Assembly: GCA_964615285.1 (NCBI GenBank) | Contig: CAZTND010000067.1 | Location: forward strand, 1 to 5,440 | Length of the DNA: 5,440 nucleotides | Reading direction: 5' to 3' | Source: RGIG4074 sp964615285 | Lineage (GTDB): Bacteria; Bacillota; Clostridia; Christensenellales; Borkfalkiaceae | Shown: positions 1-5,405 of the stretch, piece by piece | Numbering within the stretch: the first letter of the stretch is position 1 | Layout of the letters: the number at the start of each line of letters is the position of its first letter | The notes under the pieces: generated by a model | What the model saw: the letters and a program-made list of their open reading frames with translations, nothing else | Database searches by the model: none | Told to the model about the DNA's origin: nothing | Program-made: the position numbers and the translations under genes

Positions 1-50
1 CATACCTCGTAAAACAAAAAACAGCCCGTTTTGTTAGGCTATCTAACATT

Positions 51-78
51 ATTATATTTATTTCCCCGGAATTGTCAA
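51..78 (-). promoter_or_regulatory. Near-consensus sigma-A promoter for the next gene to the left
   Basis: Read on the minus strand there is a perfect -35 box TTGACA (73-78) and a perfect -10 box TATAAT (51-56) with a 16-base spacer, one base short of the optimum. Transcription would start near base 44 and run off the left edge. The flanks are strongly AT-rich, unlike the GC-rich genes. It lies just beyond the terminator of the preceding unit, so it begins a separate transcription unit. An ATG sits at 3-1 with GAGG only one base before it, too close for a normal ribosome binding site, so the true start is probably at or beyond the edge. Confidence 0.8.
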
Positions 79-109
79 CGAAAATAAAGCATGAAAAAAT
101 AAATTTTTT

Positions 110-502
110 TCACAAAAAAACAGCTGTCCGCGGCGACGGACAGCGTTTTTTTACACCCGATTCGGTGACCGTACAATCGACATGCGCCGCCCGATACCTG
201 TCCTCAATATATTTCTCAAAATCTTTCAGGATGGTATTTTTCTGTTTTTCCGAAAGTTCTTCGGTGACGGGCGCAACCGTGTATTCGATCGTTTCCGGTT
301 CCGCCCCGTCCTCCGTGACGACCTGCAGGCTGCCGTTCCTAAGCGCCGCGATATGCCGCAAATCCTCTTCGCCGATCACGCCGCCGGATACGAGCGCCTC
401 CAACGTGCGGATCCTATCCGCCGAAGCGCAGGCCGAAAGCGAAAACAGCGCCGCGGCAGCCAGAGCGCACACACAAAAAATAATTCTGCTACAAATTTTC
501 AT
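110..502 (-). CDS. Small predicted lipoprotein of unknown function
   Basis: The protein is 130 residues if begun at the ATG at 502. I do not recognise its family. The N-terminus is a lipoprotein signal: K2 and R6, a hydrophobic stretch at about 7-24, then a lipobox LSAC with the cysteine at residue 25, so the mature protein should be lipid-anchored on the outer face of the membrane. The mature part is about 105 residues, soluble and charged, with a probable helix EKQKNTILKDFEKYIEDRY near its end. I chose 502 over the ATG at 508 because AGGAGG (511-516) lies 8 bases from 502 but only 2 from 508; an upstream TTG at 526 would remove a proper signal peptide. It lies 72 bases after the PstS-like gene on the same strand with no clear promoter between, so it is probably the last gene of that unit. 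The final 13 or so codons (KKRCPSPRTAVFL) are encoded by the terminator hairpin, and one fewer C at 156-158 would end the protein at a TAA just before it. The real C-terminus is therefore uncertain. Confidence 0.7.
   Translation of the reverse strand: MKICSRIIFCVCALAAAALFSLSACASADRIRTLEALVSGGVIGEEDLRHIAALRNGSLQVVTEDGAEPETIEYTVAPVTEELSEKQKNTILKDFEKYIEDRYRAAHVDCTVTESGVKKRCPSPRTAVFL
113..152 (-). terminator. Bidirectional-looking intrinsic terminator
   Basis: A perfect 8-bp stem (123-130 GCTGTCCG with 137-144 CGGACAGC) encloses a 6-base loop. On the minus strand it is followed after two bases by seven T's (plus-strand A's 114-120); on the plus strand it is followed after one base by seven T's (146-152). 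It terminates the envelope-protein unit arriving from the right. No plus-strand gene needs it on the other side. It overlaps the last codons of the lipoprotein frame, whose TGA is at 110-112. Confidence 0.85.
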
Positions 503-574
503 TTCCATGTCCTCCTTTACAGACAATTTCTTTCAAAAAAATATTCCCCGCACCTCTCTTCGGGCGGCACCCCC

Positions 575-1780
575 TCATCCGAGGGGCGCATAGCCCGTCT
601 TTTCGACGAGTTCCTGCCCCTGCGGGGAGAGGATCCATTCGATGAGCCGCGCGACGTCCCCCTCCGGCCGGCCGTTGGTCACCGCGTAAAAGTCGGCGAC
701 GAAGGGATAGGCGCCGCTCCGGATGTTTTCGTCGGTGGGCGCAACGCCCTCCACGGACAGCAGCTTGGTGTCCGGATTGGCATACATGGTCTGCGCGAAA
801 TAACGATAGGAATAGCCGAGCGCGGGCTGCACGCCGTTATACCACACCGATACCTGCTGCATGAGGCTGTTGGAACCGACGAGCGAGGCATCCGGCAGGG
901 GCTGGGGCGCCTGAATGGGCATGTCGCCCATCACGTTCTGCAGCCCCGTCTGGCTGCCCGAGCCTTCGGGCCGCTGAAAGGCGATGATGTTTCCCCCTTC
1001 CGCCCAGCCGAGGGTGCTCCACTTTGCCGTCTTGCCCGAGTAGATATTACGGATCTGCTGCACGGTGAGATCTTCGACGGGGTTGCTCTTGCCGACGATG
1101 AACACGAACGCCTCCCGCCCGATGGGCGTGAAGCACAGATCCGCCCCCGCCGCCTGCGCCGCCTGCAACTGCTTTTCCGACGGCCCGGCGACAAAGATCA
1201 CATCGACTTCGCCCGCGATGATCGCCGCATAGGCGTTGGAGGTGTTGGTGCAGCGCACGGCGTCCTCCGTATAGTCCGCCTCCTCGTAGACCGCCTGCGC
1301 GAAGGCGGCATAGAGCGGATAGAGCGCGGTCGCGCCGTCCAGGACGGGCAGGTCGCCCGCAAGATGCAATTCCGCCTCTTCTTCGAGCCGCGCCGCCTCG
1401 GAACCCTCGGCAAAGGGAGCATAGACGGAGAGGTCGGGTCCCGCCTCTTCATCGGAGGCATGCCCGTAATCGATCCACCAATTGCCGCGCAGGGCGTTGG
1501 GGAAGAGCGCCGCCGCCAGAAAGACGAAGAGCGCCAGGACAACGGCGACGGGCGCGGTGCGTTTGCGCCAGCGGATCCAGAGCAGGGCGGCTGCCCCGCC
1601 CGCAAACAGAAAGGCGAAGGCGACAGGGATCGCGCCGACGATGTTGTCGATCTGCGTCCACTGCTGCCAATACTCATACCGCCAAAGCACCCAGAAGGAA
1701 AGGCCGCATGCCGCCGCGGTGAGGACCGCGCGCAGGACGATGAAAAATATCCTTTTTGATTTCCCCTTCTTTTCGGTCAT
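575..1780 (-). CDS. Membrane-anchored PstS-like (phosphate-type) substrate-binding protein
   Basis: The protein has 401 residues. Three hydrophobic helices occupy about 11-33, 47-69 and 76-97. The basic N-terminus and the RWRKRT loop at 70-75 place both cytoplasmic, so the rest lies outside the cell. From about 145 to the end it reads as a type II periplasmic-binding-protein fold of the PstS family. It has an N-terminal ligand loop DGATALYPLY (148-157), GEVDVIFVAGPSE (190-202), and R270-x3-S274-G275-S276, which matches the Arg/Ser-Gly-Thr oxyanion loop of PstS with a conservative Thr-to-Ser change. A PstS-like C-terminal block (LGYSYRYF, then VAPTDENIRSGAYPF) follows. Phosphate is the likely ligand by family, but ligand identity is inference. 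Classic Bacillota PstS is a lipoprotein; here there is no lipobox, and helices do the anchoring. The start is well supported: an AAGGAGG overlapping the stop of the upstream gene lies 6 bases before the ATG. No transporter permease or ATPase gene is seen nearby, so sensing or scavenging is as plausible as import. Confidence 0.85.
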   Translation of the reverse strand: MTEKKGKSKRIFFIVLRAVLTAAACGLSFWVLWRYEYWQQWTQIDNIVGAIPVAFAFLFAGGAAALLWIRWRKRTAPVAVVLALFVFLAAALFPNALRGNWWIDYGHASDEEAGPDLSVYAPFAEGSEAARLEEEAELHLAGDLPVLDGATALYPLYAAFAQAVYEEADYTEDAVRCTNTSNAYAAIIAGEVDVIFVAGPSEKQLQAAQAAGADLCFTPIGREAFVFIVGKSNPVEDLTVQQIRNIYSGKTAKWSTLGWAEGGNIIAFQRPEGSGSQTGLQNVMGDMPIQAPQPLPDASLVGSNSLMQQVSVWYNGVQPALGYSYRYFAQTMYANPDTKLLSVEGVAPTDENIRSGAYPFVADFYAVTNGRPEGDVARLIEWILSPQGQELVEKTGYAPLG

Positions 1781-1792
1781 GGTACCCCTCCT

Positions 1793-2452
1793 TTACATCA
1801 AAGAGATGACAAACACGCCCGTACTGAAGAGCGCGATGACGGTCACCAGCGCGACGATGGGCAGGACGATGGCGGCAATGCTCAGCCCCACGCCCCAGGC
1901 GCCGATCTTCTCCCTTCCCTGCCCCAATGCGGCAACGGCAATGACGATGCCCGCGATGGGCGCAGCGATCGCCGCCAGCAGCAAGAGAAGTCCGAGCGGC
2001 GTGAAAAAGGAGGAGACCACCGCCAACCCGCCCAAAAGCGCGAGGGGCACGCAGGCAAGATCCGCCGCCAGCGCGAAAATGGGCAGCACGGAGCGCGGCC
2101 TTTCGAGGGACGCCAATTTGTTCTTCAGCCCCACACAGAAAAGCACGATGCCCGCGACGGCGGGGAGAAAACAGAGGAGCATGAGCGCGCCACCGCCGCC
2201 GAAGGGCACCAGGCAGACGACCGCCAAAGCCGCAACGCCCAGACAGACGGCCGCCGCGGCGAACAATTTTTTGCCCTTGCGCGCACAGCTCTGTTTCCGC
2301 TGCCATTCCTTCCAGAACGCGTCTTCAGGGGGCTCTTCCTCCCGCGGCGCTCGGCCCCGGGGCGCGGGATTCTCCTTCTCCGCTCCGGCGGGCGGCCGGA
2401 CCGCCTTTTCTTCCCCTTTCGCTTCATTGAGATCGTCTTGATCTTTCAACAT
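1793..2452 (-). CDS. Polytopic membrane protein with DUF4190-like C-terminal region
   Basis: The protein has 219 residues. The first 60 or so are hydrophilic, rich in Glu, Lys, Arg and Pro, and probably disordered and cytoplasmic. After them come hydrophobic segments at about 63-83, 88-109, 121-150, 152-176 and 183-217, the third and fifth long enough to be hairpins or to carry extensions. The last two, separated by a short GQGREKIGAWG loop, have the Gly/Ala/Ile-rich pattern and the 'G.G.GL.IA.I' rhythm of DUF4190-type proteins, whose function is unknown. That assignment is from pattern memory only. The start is firm: AGGAGG (2460-2465) lies 7 bases upstream of the ATG. The gene has its own sigma-A promoter about 90 bases upstream. 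It ends 12 bases before the PstS-like gene, whose ribosome binding site overlaps this stop codon, so the two are almost certainly co-transcribed. A membrane partner or assembly role for the PstS-like protein is inference. Confidence 0.8.
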   Translation of the reverse strand: MLKDQDDLNEAKGEEKAVRPPAGAEKENPAPRGRAPREEEPPEDAFWKEWQRKQSCARKGKKLFAAAAVCLGVAALAVVCLVPFGGGGALMLLCFLPAVAGIVLFCVGLKNKLASLERPRSVLPIFALAADLACVPLALLGGLAVVSSFFTPLGLLLLLAAIAAPIAGIVIAVAALGQGREKIGAWGVGLSIAAIVLPIVALVTVIALFSTGVFVISLM

Positions 2453-2541
2453 ATCGTTACCTCCTGCGGCGGCGCGCCCGTCCCGAAAGACCTGCGGCGC
2501 CCGCCCCTTTCCGGCGCGGCTCTTGCCCCGCCTGCCCCTCT

Positions 2542-2570
2542 ATTGTACGCCGTCCAACGCCCGATGACAA
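2542..2570 (-). promoter_or_regulatory. Sigma-A promoter of the membrane protein / PstS-like / lipoprotein unit
   Basis: On the minus strand a -35 box TTGTCA (2565-2570) and a -10 box TACAAT (2542-2547) are separated by exactly 17 bases, each box one mismatch from consensus. Transcription would begin near 2535, giving a GC-rich 5' leader of about 80 bases before the ATG at 2452. It is the only good promoter I find between the rseP terminator and the next gene. Confidence 0.75.
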
Positions 2571-2588
2571 GGCACAAAGGAGGAAAAT

Positions 2589-2634
2589 ATCGTTCCTCTT
2601 GCCCTTTCGACAGGCAAAAATCGTTCCTCTTGCC
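2589..2634. repeat. Two 15-bp direct repeats, 31 bp apart, upstream of the promoter
   Basis: ATCGTTCCTCTTGCC occurs exactly at 2589-2603 and again at 2620-2634. The start-to-start distance of 31 bp is close to three helical turns, so both copies face the same side of the DNA. They fall about 54-68 and 85-99 bases upstream of the predicted transcription start of the PstS-like unit, where activators commonly bind. Only two copies are present, so this is not a CRISPR array. A role as operator sites is inference. Confidence 0.6.
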
Positions 2635-2645
2635 AAAAAATCGCC

Positions 2646-2680
2646 AAAAAATGAGCCCGGATATACTTTTTCCGGGCTCA
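2646..2680 (-). terminator. Intrinsic terminator between rseP and the next unit
   Basis: A perfect 10-bp stem (2652-2661 TGAGCCCGGA with 2671-2680 TCCGGGCTCA) has a 9-base loop and is followed on the minus strand by six T's (plus A's 2646-2651), and after GGCGA by six more. The plus-strand side has no T-run, so it acts leftward. It lies upstream of the promoter of the next unit and well beyond the rseP terminator, so it should end some RNA from 2681-2809 or catch read-through. Confidence 0.85.
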
Positions 2681-2809
2681 CGCAAGAAATTCGGTTGTCT
2701 TTCGCGTTTCGGCGATCCACAGGGTTCCGGCCCCGCGGACGGGCGGCGTATTTGGAGAAAAAACGGCGCAATCGGAAGGTCCCGAGGCGCAAAGCACCTC
2801 TCTTGCATC
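2681..2809 (-). other. Structured gene-free segment, candidate small RNA
   Basis: These 129 bases lie between two minus-strand terminators and hold no convincing reading frame. Read on the minus strand, the ends are complementary: GCAAGA (2801-2806) can pair with TCTTGC (2682-2687), closing the whole segment just before the downstream terminator. Inside, GAGGTGC/GCGCCTC (2794-2800 with 2784-2790) forms a 7-bp hairpin with a 3-base loop and one G-U pair. A second GCGCC (2765-2769) directly before six T's (2758-2763) could compete for the same partner. I could not match it to 6S RNA, SRP RNA, tRNA, T-box or a known riboswitch, and I found no convincing promoter for it. It may be a processed or independent RNA, or merely spacer. 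Confidence 0.3.
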
Positions 2810-2837
2810 AAAAAAAACGCCGCTTGCAAAGCGGCGT
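2810..2837 (-). terminator. Intrinsic terminator of the dxr-rseP unit
   Basis: A perfect 9-bp stem (2817-2825 ACGCCGCTT with 2829-2837 AAGCGGCGT) with a 3-base loop is followed on the minus strand by a run of T's (plus A's 2810-2817). It begins 21 bases after the rseP stop codon. It shows that the dxr transcript ends here and does not continue into an ispG gene. Confidence 0.93.
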
Positions 2838-2858
2838 CTGTCATATATCGCTCTTTCG

Positions 2859-4148
2859 TTATAAAAATTGCAGGACGTCCACGAGGACGGCAAAGCCCAG
2901 AATGAGCAGGAACCCGACGGCATGGATGACGGCTTCCACCTTGCGGTTGACGGGTTTGCCGCGCACCCATTCGATGGCGGTGAACACCACCTTGCTGCCG
3001 TCGAGAGCGGGAATGGGCAGGAGATTGAACACCGCAAGATTGACGCCGATGTACGCCGCGATCTCTAAAAAGGGCTGCAAACCGCGGGCGGCGATCTGCG
3101 ACGTGACCGTGATGGTCGTGATCGGCCCGCCGAAGGCGTCCAGCCCCAGGGCGCCCATCAGGAGCTCGCCGAGCACTTGAAAGATCGCGCCGGCGATGCG
3201 GAAAGAGTAGAGAAAGGCGTTGCCGATCGTCTGAAAGAAGCCGAACCGATAGGACGTGGAATAGATGAGGTAGGTCGGGTTGCCTTCCCCGTCCGTCGTC
3301 ACGTTCCCCTCGCCGTCCGTCTGCTTGGCGATGCCCAAGGCTTCCCAAAGACGGTCGGTGTCGGCGCTGTTTTCAAAATCGGTCGCACGGCGGAGCTGGA
3401 TCATGACGTCCGTCTCCTCCCGCGCGCCCGTTTCGTCCGCGATGCGCGACACGCGGAAAGGCACCAATTCCCCCTCCTGTCTGTCTTTGACGGCATTCAT
3501 GAGGTCGGTGGTCATGTATATCCCCTTGCCGTCCGCCTCCAGAATGATGTCGCCGTTTTGGAAACAGTATTCCGCCGCGACGGAATCGGTCGGCTCTACG
3601 GCGTACGTCATCAGCATCAGCTGCCCGAAGGCGAAAAAGGAGATAAAAATAAAGAGGAGCGCCAGCAGATAATTCATGGCGGCGCCCGAAACGAGTACGA
3701 TGATGCGCTTCCAGGGCGCCTGGTCGCAGAACCGGCCGGATGACTTTTTGTCCTGCGGCTTCGTTTCTTCCGCCGCCGCGGGCATTGCCGCCGGGCGAAG
3801 GGCCTCGTCCGTAAAGACCTCCGCCATGCCGTTATCCTCGGACATGGCGTCCTTCTTTTCCGCCTTTTCCCGTTCTTCCTCCAACCCGTCCTCGTCCTCG
3901 AACGCGCAATAGCCGCCCAGGGGGATGAGGCGCAGGGAAAACGTTTCGCCCGTCTTTTTGCTCTTGCGGCGGAAGAGGGCGGGGCCGAACCCGACCGAAA
4001 ACTCGTTGATCCTGAATTTCAATATCTTCCCCGCGATATAGTGGCCGAACTCGTGCACGGTGACCATGATGAGCAGGATGAGGACGGCCAACAGCACCGA
4101 ACCGACCCCCGCCCAGAACGAGGAAGCCGCCAAAAGATTATTCAACAT
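2859..4148 (-). CDS. rseP: RseP-type site-2 intramembrane zinc metalloprotease
   Basis: This 429-residue integral membrane protease cleaves transmembrane segments, typically of anti-sigma factors or leftover signal peptides, as the second cut in regulated proteolysis. The first helix (about 15-38) carries the zinc site HEFGH at 32-36, with catalytic Glu33. GFGP at 53-56 and LGGY at 77-80 are the family's membrane-associated strand motifs. The second helix is at about 148-178. An extracytoplasmic PDZ domain follows at about 184-255, including GDIILEADGK. The third helix contains NLLPIPALDG (375-384), supplying the third zinc ligand Asp383, and the fourth helix is at 406-428. Two regions are longer than in well-known members: a charged, Ala/Pro-rich stretch at about 84-140 in the cytoplasmic loop, and a segment after the PDZ (about 256-300) with TDGEGN repeated at 277-282 and 285-290. 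The start overlaps the dxr stop by 11 bases; the only purine-rich GGAGG is about 20 bases upstream, so translation is probably coupled to dxr. Its substrate cannot be told from the window. Confidence 0.95.
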   Translation of the reverse strand: MLNNLLAASSFWAGVGSVLLAVLILLIMVTVHEFGHYIAGKILKFRINEFSVGFGPALFRRKSKKTGETFSLRLIPLGGYCAFEDEDGLEEEREKAEKKDAMSEDNGMAEVFTDEALRPAAMPAAAEETKPQDKKSSGRFCDQAPWKRIIVLVSGAAMNYLLALLFIFISFFAFGQLMLMTYAVEPTDSVAAEYCFQNGDIILEADGKGIYMTTDLMNAVKDRQEGELVPFRVSRIADETGAREETDVMIQLRRATDFENSADTDRLWEALGIAKQTDGEGNVTTDGEGNPTYLIYSTSYRFGFFQTIGNAFLYSFRIAGAIFQVLGELLMGALGLDAFGGPITTITVTSQIAARGLQPFLEIAAYIGVNLAVFNLLPIPALDGSKVVFTAIEWVRGKPVNRKVEAVIHAVGFLLILGFAVLVDVLQFL

Positions 4149-5283
4149 GCCGGATGATCTTTCTTGCCTCCTCCCGCGCCCTGCGGTCGACGCCGCAGAG
4201 GCTGCCGTAATCGTCCGCCCGCGTCCTTTCGGTGCGGGACAGCACCTCTTCGATGACCTGCGCGATCTGCGTGAAGCCGATCTCTTTCCGTAAAAACGCC
4301 CGCACCGCCTCTTCGCCCGCCGCGTTGAGCGCGCAGGGATAACCGCCGCCCGCTTCCCCCGCCGTCAGGGCGAGGTCAAAGCAGGGAAACGCCTTGCGTT
4401 CGAGGGGCAGAAAACGTATCTCGCCGAGGGCGGCGAAGTCGGGGATCTTCAGCCCCGCGGGCAACCGCTCCGGATAGGTGAGGGCGAGCTGGATGGGCAC
4501 TTCCATGCTGGGATACCCCATCTGCGCCAGCACGCTGCCGTCAGCAAACGCGACCATGGAATGGACGATGCTCGTCGGCTGGACGACCGTGCGGATCCTG
4601 GAAAAGGGCGCGCCGTACAGCCACTTCGCCTCGATGACTTCAAAGCCCTTGTTGAGGAGGGTGGCGCTGTCCACGGTGATCTTTTGCCCCATCTGCCAAG
4701 TGGGATGCCGCAGGGTCTGCTCCACCGTCACATGTTTCAATTCTTCCGGCTTTTTTCCGTAGAAAGGGCCGCCGCTCGCCGTGATGATGAGCTCTTCAAA
4801 CTTTGCGTGCCGATCGAAATGCAGCGCCTGCCAAATGGCGGAATGCTCACTGTCCACGGGCACGAGCTCGACGCCCTTCTCTTCCGCCAACCGCATGACG
4901 AATTCGCCGCCGCAGACCAGCGTCTCCTTGTTGGCGAGCGCAAGTTTTTTGCCGCACCCGATGGCTTTCAGCGAATATTTGAGCCCCGCGAACCCGGATG
5001 CGGCGACGAACACGACGTCGCACTCCTCGATGCAGGCAAGCGCCTCTTCCTCCCCTTCCGAAAAGGAAACGCCCTCCGGCGCGGGGGGCATGCCCGAAAG
5101 CAAGCCCTTTTGTATCAATACGGCGCGGCGGGGGCGGAATGCGGCGACCTGCCGGAAAAACAGTTCCCGACTGCTGTGCGCGACGAGCGCGGAAAAACGA
5201 AATTTATCGGGATACCGCCCGACGACGTTGCAAACCTGTCTGCCGATGGAGCCCGTGCAACCGATCAAAGCAATGGAAATCAT
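4138..5283 (-). CDS. dxr: 1-deoxy-D-xylulose 5-phosphate reductoisomerase
   Basis: This cytosolic enzyme rearranges and reduces 1-deoxy-D-xylulose 5-phosphate to 2-C-methyl-D-erythritol 4-phosphate, using NADPH and a divalent metal. It is the committed step of the MEP isoprenoid route and the target of fosmidomycin. The 381 residues match the family length. The NADPH loop is GCTGSIG at 8-14 and LANKE is at 116-120 with Lys119. The metal ligands appear as Asp144, Glu146 (PVDSEHS) and Glu215 (NKGFEVIE). Substrate residues Ser170 (ASGGPF), His193 and Trp196 (HPTW in the mobile loop), Ser206 (VDSAT), Asn211 and Lys212 are all present; I see no missing catalytic residue. I chose the ATG at 5283 because MISIALIGCTGSIG aligns with the usual N-terminus. 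A GTG at 5328 in the same frame would add 15 residues before the Rossmann strand. The ribosome binding site is modest: GGAG (5295-5298), 11 bases from the start, plus GAAGAG right before it. It is co-transcribed with rseP. Confidence 0.97.
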   Translation of the reverse strand: MISIALIGCTGSIGRQVCNVVGRYPDKFRFSALVAHSSRELFFRQVAAFRPRRAVLIQKGLLSGMPPAPEGVSFSEGEEEALACIEECDVVFVAASGFAGLKYSLKAIGCGKKLALANKETLVCGGEFVMRLAEEKGVELVPVDSEHSAIWQALHFDRHAKFEELIITASGGPFYGKKPEELKHVTVEQTLRHPTWQMGQKITVDSATLLNKGFEVIEAKWLYGAPFSRIRTVVQPTSIVHSMVAFADGSVLAQMGYPSMEVPIQLALTYPERLPAGLKIPDFAALGEIRFLPLERKAFPCFDLALTAGEAGGGYPCALNAAGEEAVRAFLRKEIGFTQIAQVIEEVLSRTERTRADDYGSLCGVDRRAREEARKIIRHVE

Positions 5284-5344
5284 CTCTTCTTTTTCTCCGG
5301 TAAATAACTGTTCCGGCGGGAAAAACACGCCCTTGCGCAGTAGG

Positions 5345-5371
5345 AAATGCCTGCCGCGGCGGCAAGCATTT
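5345..5371. other. Hairpin in the dxr upstream region
   Basis: AAATGC (5345-5350) pairs with GCATTT (5366-5371), and TGCCG (5352-5356) pairs with CGGCA (5360-5364), with one C-A mismatch between and a 3-base loop. Six T's follow on the plus strand (5369-5374), giving the look of a plus-strand terminator, yet no plus-strand gene leads into it. On the minus strand only three T's, all in the stem, are available. It may therefore be a structural element of the dxr 5' leader. Confidence 0.5.
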
Positions 5372-5405
5372 TTTCTGCAAATAATATTTTTTCTGCAAAT
5401 AATAT
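5368..5405. repeat. Tandem direct repeat, 18-bp unit, two copies
   Basis: The unit TTTTTTCTGCAAATAATA occurs twice in direct succession (5369-5386 and 5387-5404), identical in both copies, with the match extending one base on each side. It abuts the hairpin and lies about 85-120 bases upstream of the dxr start. On the minus strand each copy gives TATTAT, a -10-like sequence, but neither has a matching -35 box. It is probably a recent slippage duplication. Confidence 0.8.

Noticed and set aside
571..586. CCCCTC/GAGGGG hairpin at the end of the PstS-like gene
   Set aside because: A 6-bp stem overlapping the stop codon; the nearest T-run is 30 bases further on, so it is not a convincing terminator, and the lipoprotein gene has no promoter of its own.
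182..1759. Plus-strand reading frame of 525 codons
   Set aside because: It lies antisense to the PstS-like gene and part of the lipoprotein gene, has an Arg-rich composition typical of the complement of GC-rich codons, no recognisable domain and no ribosome binding site.
1482..2441. Plus-strand reading frame of 319 codons
   Set aside because: Antisense to the membrane protein and PstS-like gene; Ser/Ala/Arg/Pro-rich shadow translation without motifs.
2589..2634. CRISPR-like repeat pair
   Set aside because: Only two 15-bp copies with a 16-bp gap, and no cas genes.
2721..2737. T-box-like AGGGTTCCGG...CCGCG on the plus strand
   Set aside because: The spacing and the GGNACC core are wrong, there is no specifier structure, and no plus-strand gene lies downstream.
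2794..2809. SAM-I riboswitch-like AAGAGAGGTG on the minus strand
   Set aside because: The following GAGGGA and later conserved core elements are missing, and no sulfur-metabolism gene follows.
2446..3348. Minus-strand frame of 300 codons running across the 3' half of rseP and the intergenic region
   Set aside because: It is out of frame with rseP, which has the zinc motifs, and it crosses two intrinsic terminators and a promoter.
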